The translations under genes and the position numbers were made by a program. From Pieris napi (lineage: Eukaryota > Arthropoda > Insecta > Lepidoptera > Pieridae): a stretch of 64,000 bases of DNA. The stretch spans positions 9,386,267-9,450,266 of the forward strand of contig NC_062243.1 in NCBI RefSeq assembly GCF_905475465.1, given 5' to 3'. Shown one piece after another: positions 59,503 to 64,000 of the stretch (positions are counted from its first letter, which is position 1; every line of letters begins with the position of its first letter). The notes beneath the pieces were generated by a model, which worked only from the letters and a program-made list of their open reading frames with translations, made no database searches and was not told the origin of the DNA.

Positions 59503-60279
59503 TGAAGCATGATTGATAAATCATCACGCTTCCTTATTTTGTTATTCCGCACTATTTAATGATTGCTTTTGCTGATCCTGAACAGGTTCTACGAGAAGTA
59601 CAGCGTGAAAACTGTAACTGTGTCTTGAATCGAGGAACGGAGGCAGTAATGGTTGTATAGCATTGAAATACACCTCATTCACTCCGTTGCAATTTGATAA
59701 TTAAATGAGAATGCTTGAATGACTATACACTAAACATTGTTCACTTTGGTGAGGCAATTGTAATTCCAGAAAGCAAAGAGAAAATCTCTGTAAGACGGAG
59801 TTTTAATATATTCCAATCACGATGAAAGCGTAGGGATGTCCAACTTATGTGTACATTTATTCATGGCAGTGGGAAATGATTTTTATTTTGTGATTTTTAC
59901 TACTAATTCTATTTATTTCGCGCGAGTATCACATTTAAAATTCACACACCCATGAAAACGCAGTCAAATATCTATCGGCTTCTTCTATCTATTTTCTGTT
60001 TTTTGTTAGTATGACCAACCCGTGACCAATGTTGCTGCGGCATGCAGAACATCGGTATGGTTTATAATTTTTTATTCATAATAAAAATACACTTTTCATT
60101 ATTATTTTTCATCTCAGTTTTTTGGCTTTATTTTATGATCAAAGCGTAAAATAAAAATTAATTTTTATATTTTATATTGTTTGTAATTAATCAAGTAATT
60201 ACTGTTTTATTTTATTATATAAAAAATGTTTCGGACTCCAATATGCTAGACGCAAGTATGTGAATCTCTTTTAATAATT
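59503..60279. other. intergenic spacer
   Basis: AT-rich; a small GTTGCTGCGGCATGCAGAAC piece at 60022-60043 resembles the subterminal repeats of the preceding element. No gene. Confidence 0.4.
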
Positions 60280-60645
60280 CTACCTCTCCTACCCGGGGTA
60301 CAAATTGGAACATTCATTTGTGCCGCAGGCGGGATATCTGTTCTCGTCGCCTCGGGATGCTTGAAAGAACGGACCTAACTAACCTCTGGCGCGTAGACTA
60401 TGCCTAGGTTTCATAGCGGAAATGACGAAACTGACCGACTCATCGAGTGCAATTTAGACTAGAGTGCGGGTAGACTTTTCACGAATTTGCTTTAGCTTAC
60501 TTGACGCAAATGGTCCCTGCGAATACGCGAATACCAGATGTGGATGGTAATAAATCCTCTTTGTTGGACCTTCAGCTGACTTCACATCCGGAGAACTATC
60601 AAGTCTCTGTTGACCCTTTTTGTTCCATTCTCTGCGGGGCCGGTC
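60280..60645 (+). mobile_element. internally deleted LINE endonuclease fragment
   Basis: TACCTCTCCTACCCGGGGTA through CTCTGTTGACCC matches the endonuclease region of the LINE ORF (about 18815-19310) with deletions and stops, then jumps to text equivalent to 19547-19570. No tail, so a rearranged relic. Confidence 0.8.
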
Positions 60646-61374
60646 GGGGTTTTGTTACTGTGCTATGTTCCATCATATCTACACTAACATAACCGAGAGT
60701 ACTTCAATATTAAAACCGCAACGGAAGATAGAAATGTCTTTAGTTATGGAATAAAAATAAAAGCATTCTATAACTTTTTCAAAACATCTTCCATTGAGAC
60801 ACATTACGTGATTGGTCATTTAATACACGTAGGTGATTATTCTTCTCTACCCTATAGTGTCAAACCCGAGTCAATAAAGTTTTTGACAGATATGTGAAGC
60901 CACAGTATAAGGTTTTTAGTATTGTTATAATCCGACGAGCAAAAGCCTAGTATGTGTACCAACCCTAATATCGGTGGTCGTAAATATCCCAACGTACAGC
61001 GAACTATCCTCCAACACTATCGTGATTGGATTGGGATCGGATATTGAGTGGTGTAACACGTTCATAACAGTTTTTGATTGCTCCAAAAGTAGTTCGCAGT
61101 TAATATCCTTCTTATTCTATTCACACAGACTGATACCTATTTCTTTTGATTAAACTGCATATGTATTTATTTATTATAAATATCATATTTAATAATTATA
61201 TAAGAAAGCATGAAACGCCTATGATCAGCAATATCGTCATCCCCTTTCAAACGCTCATCTAGAAAAACCCCCAGGACAACACTGCACGATTTGGTTCGGC
61301 GTTTTTATAAAAACAGCAAAAGATTGGAACTCCTTGCCCCCTTCCATCTTCCCTAAACAGTATAATATGTGCTC
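60646..61374. other. intergenic spacer
   Basis: No supported feature. Confidence 0.4.
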
Positions 61375-61740
61375 ATAATGGTGACTTTCAGCAGTATAAT
61401 ACGCGAAATAGAAGTAATTTGAGTGTAGAACCAACCAGGCTCCAAAAGATAAACCACTCCTTATATGGAAATTGTATTCGTTTTTACAACAAACTCCCAA
61501 GCGAAATTAGAGAATTATCACTAAATAAATTCAAAGCCCTCGTTAAACGAAAATTAATCAATAAAACTTTTTATAAATTTGAGGAATATATAATGATCCT
61601 AATCCTTAGGATTGATTTGCTCCAGTTCAAACAATTTGTATGACAATACTTGGCGATTAAAAAGAGTGGCGGAAAGTTTATTGCCAGTTCTTCTTACCCG
61701 CCCTTGACTTGCGAACTGGTAGTAAATGTAAATTTACAAT
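61375..61740 (+). mobile_element. 3' fragment of a second LINE family
   Basis: Reads HNGDFQQYNTRNRSNLSVEP, then INHSLYGNCIRFYNKLPSEI and LSLNKFKALVKRKLINK, the C-terminal region of jockey/CR1-like reverse transcriptase proteins of moths, followed by a 3' UTR with GCCAGTTCTTCTTACCCGCC. 5' truncated; distinct from the HGRRYHLTSGEPP family. Confidence 0.7.
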
Positions 61741-61829
61741 CAATTTAACTTCTTTCTGACAATTCATAAGTGTACTTGTTTACCTACATGAATAGAGATA
61801 TTTTGAGTTTCAGTTTAAGCTGCGGTTAA

Positions 61830-61935
61830 AAAGGCATCTCCTGGACATGCGTGCCCTCCAATAGGCCACATCTCATTTAAAATCAGGTGGGATTATGGCC
61901 TAACAAACGTCTGTCCAGTTCTGTATTTAAAAAAA
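61830..61935 (+). repeat. short LINE/SINE-like tail
   Basis: AAAAGGCATCTCCTGGACAT, CCAATAGGCCACATCTCATT and AATCAGGTGGGATTATGGCC end in a ten-base A run. This resembles tails of another moth retroposon family; a faint relative (TCGGCATCTCTTATGGTCC) occurs at 62291. Class uncertain. Confidence 0.5.
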
Positions 61936-62546
61936 AAACCTATCAGGCGTAGAAATCCATGACTCAATGGTAAATTATGAGACATAAAACGATAAAAGAT
62001 TAGTTTTTGTACCTTTTAAATACTTACAAATAAAAAGATAGCTTTATTGAGTTTGAAAGATCTGTGTTTATATAAAATATTTTACAATATTTTCTTTCTT
62101 CATTATTTTGAAATCCATTAACGACGGAAAGTCTTAGAGAATCCAATATCAATTAGGAAGTTAATTACTGGTTTAACCAAAGTTATCTCATTGCATGTTT
62201 TCTTAACGTTTATATTTTCTCACTTTTTGACGCATTACAATTTAGTGGAATAAATGTCACATGCATTATCAGCAAATTCGAGAGGTTAAATCGGCATCTC
62301 TTATGGTCCAAGATCCCAGGGCCGCCAGACATCACGTATTTTCTGACGGATGAAATGTGGACGATTGGGTAGTGTAAGTATGTACTATGATCGTATGCCT
62401 ACCTGCTAGCTTGGTCAAACGGCCAATTTCCAGGTATCAGGTAATTAAGGTACACAAAAACATTACTTACTTCACGTAAATTCTCATGGCTGATTTTTAT
62501 ATATGTTTTCGAGTGTATAGTTAAAAATAAATTGTCAATACTCCCA

Positions 62547-64000
62547 GACACTTTCCGTCGGCCATATTGCTTAACAGACGCTTTAAGGGTCTCAAAATAA
62601 TTAGTCAACTTCACGTAAATTCTGACGCTCCATTTTTATATATGTTCATCCGACAACTATTTTAAAAGCTTTGACAAGAAGACAGACCGATCCAAGGGGC
62701 CAATCATCCCCTAAACTAAATTTTAATATCTCTATGAGTGAGAGAGCATTATCTACGCGCATGAGACTGAGTGAGACCGACTGCGCTGTTAAAGCCATGA
62801 AAATTACTTGAACAGATATTTTATAATTTTTAGAACTTTTGTTGACCAGTAAATTATAGCAACAAAAATAAGAAAAAAATTGACACATAATAAATAATAC
62901 TAAAGTTAGCCGACATTTTTTTTTTTTTCAATTTATTAATTAGAACTAAAAAATATTTTTTAAAAATACCACTTATATTTAAATAGCAGCAATTTTTTTA
63001 ATTAATTATTTATTGTAAATTTGGAAACAAAGTGGAAAAATATTAATTCTTCAATATTTCTTAACAGTGGCTTTTAATCTTCATTATCATCATCATCAAA
63101 TATCAATCTTGAAATTGAATATCTAAATCGTGATCGTCATCATCAGCATTATCCTTATTTTCTTCCTCTGTAAAAAACAAGTTAAACAATGAAGGTCTGA
63201 AAAAACTAAAAAGATACAAATAATATGAGAAACGAAAATAATTTACCTGATTGTTCTTCCAGCGACTCACTGACAAAACCCGGTAATTGATCTCCATCGA
63301 ACCAATGAAAATCATATTTACCATCTTGTAGTGTCCAGCCATTGTTTTCGGGGTTGAAAATATTTATCATCTTCATACTTGCATTGTTCCAAAGCTAGCC
63401 CGTCGAAACTGTTGCCAAAGCTCACTTTTACAAGGTGGTAAGTTACAGGCATCGAAGTTTCTTAAATTCTTTCGATTGAATTCTTCATTTATATCAGATA
63501 CCATGTATGTAAATGATAAACAACTGTAGTCTGGCAGTATCTACATCAATTATTCCAGGAAAATTGTAAACATCACAGATAAATTTTTGTATTATGTTGA
63601 ATACACGTTCTTCTTCATCTACATCACCAACAAAATCCAACGTACCAAAACGGTGAAATGCTTTGTTGGTACTCTTCATTTTTCTTCAAAATATTAAACG
63701 GCTTTTGCTTGCCCTTTTTGAATAATAATAATTTTTCAAGTCATTTTCATGGCTTTAACAGCGCAGTCGGTCTCACTCAGTCTCATGCGCGTAGATAATG
63801 CTCTCTCACTCATAGAGATATTAAAATTTAGTTTAGGGGATGATTGGCCCCTTGGATCGGTCTGTCTTCTTGTCAAAGCTTTTAAAATAGTTGTCGGATG
63901 AACATATATAAAAATGGAGCGTCAGAATTTACGTGAAGTTGACTAATTATTTTGAGACCCTTAAAGCGTCTGTTAAGCAATATGGCCGACGGAAAGTGTC
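62547..64000. mobile_element. transposon with 266-bp near-identical inverted arms, cut by the window end
   Basis: 62547-62812 and 63735-64000 are inverted copies, gap-free, with one mismatch seen. The right arm runs off the window, so the termini and target duplication are unknown; the left arm may start before 62547. The first ACTTCACGTAAATTCT-type block is also repeated directly at 62469 and 62609. The ~920-bp core is AT-rich with decayed minus-strand coding. Arm identity implies a young insertion. Confidence 0.8.
63103..63679 (-). pseudogene. decayed transposon-encoded protein
   Basis: The minus strand reads, with frame changes, MKSTNKAFHRFGTLDFVGDV, INEEFNRKNLRNFDACNLPP then CKSELWQQFRRA, PENNGWTLQDGKYDFHWFDG then DQLPGF, a GTAAAT donor-like site, and after a 75-base gap EEENKDNADDDDHDLDIQFQ. 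The LPPCKSELWQQFRRA and NNGW...G.Y.FHWFDGDQ blocks recall the C-terminal part of unnamed arthropod element proteins. Not functional as it stands. Confidence 0.45.

Overview
This is a 64-kb piece of an AT-rich insect nuclear genome, almost certainly from a moth or butterfly (Lepidoptera). The evidence is spliced genes with GT-AG introns, a paired-like homeobox gene with the insect homeobrain signature, a myosuppressin-type neuropeptide receptor, and a repeat load typical of Lepidoptera: LINE tails coding HGRRYHLTSGEPPARLPP, tRNA-derived SINEs, Helitron ends closing in CTAG, and PIF/Harbinger, hAT and pogo MITEs. No bacterial-type features, rRNA genes, clear tRNA genes or CRISPR arrays are visible.

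Layout. (1) 1.0-14.5 kb, minus strand: a homeobrain (hbn) gene, rebuilt here as six coding exons whose splice phases all agree (14416-14485, 9563-9720, 9107-9244, 4296-4383, 1376-1487, 1049-1223; 246 residues). The last exon is the least certain. Its introns carry a Helitron, SINE, LINE tail, nested Harbinger elements and GC-richer islands dense in homeodomain-type TAAT sites. (2) 17.9-21.8 kb: a near-intact non-LTR retrotransposon (EN-RT ORF, long A tail) that landed inside a TTA-flanked inverted-repeat MITE. (3) 22-36 kb: intergenic, holding a SINE, a 2.3-kb foldback built on a ~141-bp period, a pogo-like MITE, RTE scraps and old repeats. (4) 36.8-37.4 kb, plus strand: a single-exon 205-residue orphan gene. 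(5) 37.4-46.9 kb: mostly featureless AT-rich DNA with an RTE fragment. (6) 46.9-54.2 kb, minus strand: a three-exon class A GPCR of myosuppressin-receptor type (379 residues) with a hAT-in-MITE nest and LINE pieces in its introns. (7) 55-64 kb: repeat-rich DNA with a Harbinger derivative, LINE fragments and, at the window end, a transposon with almost identical 266-bp inverted arms.

The host genes do not form a pathway. hbn is expected to be an embryonic brain transcription factor, and the GPCR a receptor for an FMRFamide-like peptide acting on muscle and gut. The most unusual structure is the element at 24.06-26.39 kb. It has 15 exact copies of the 8-mer TGTACGGC or its complement, paired 57 bp apart on a ~141-bp period, all inside a long inverted repeat. 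A second foldback has inserted into it without disturbing the phase once the insertion is subtracted. Family names rest on recalled motifs; no database search was run.
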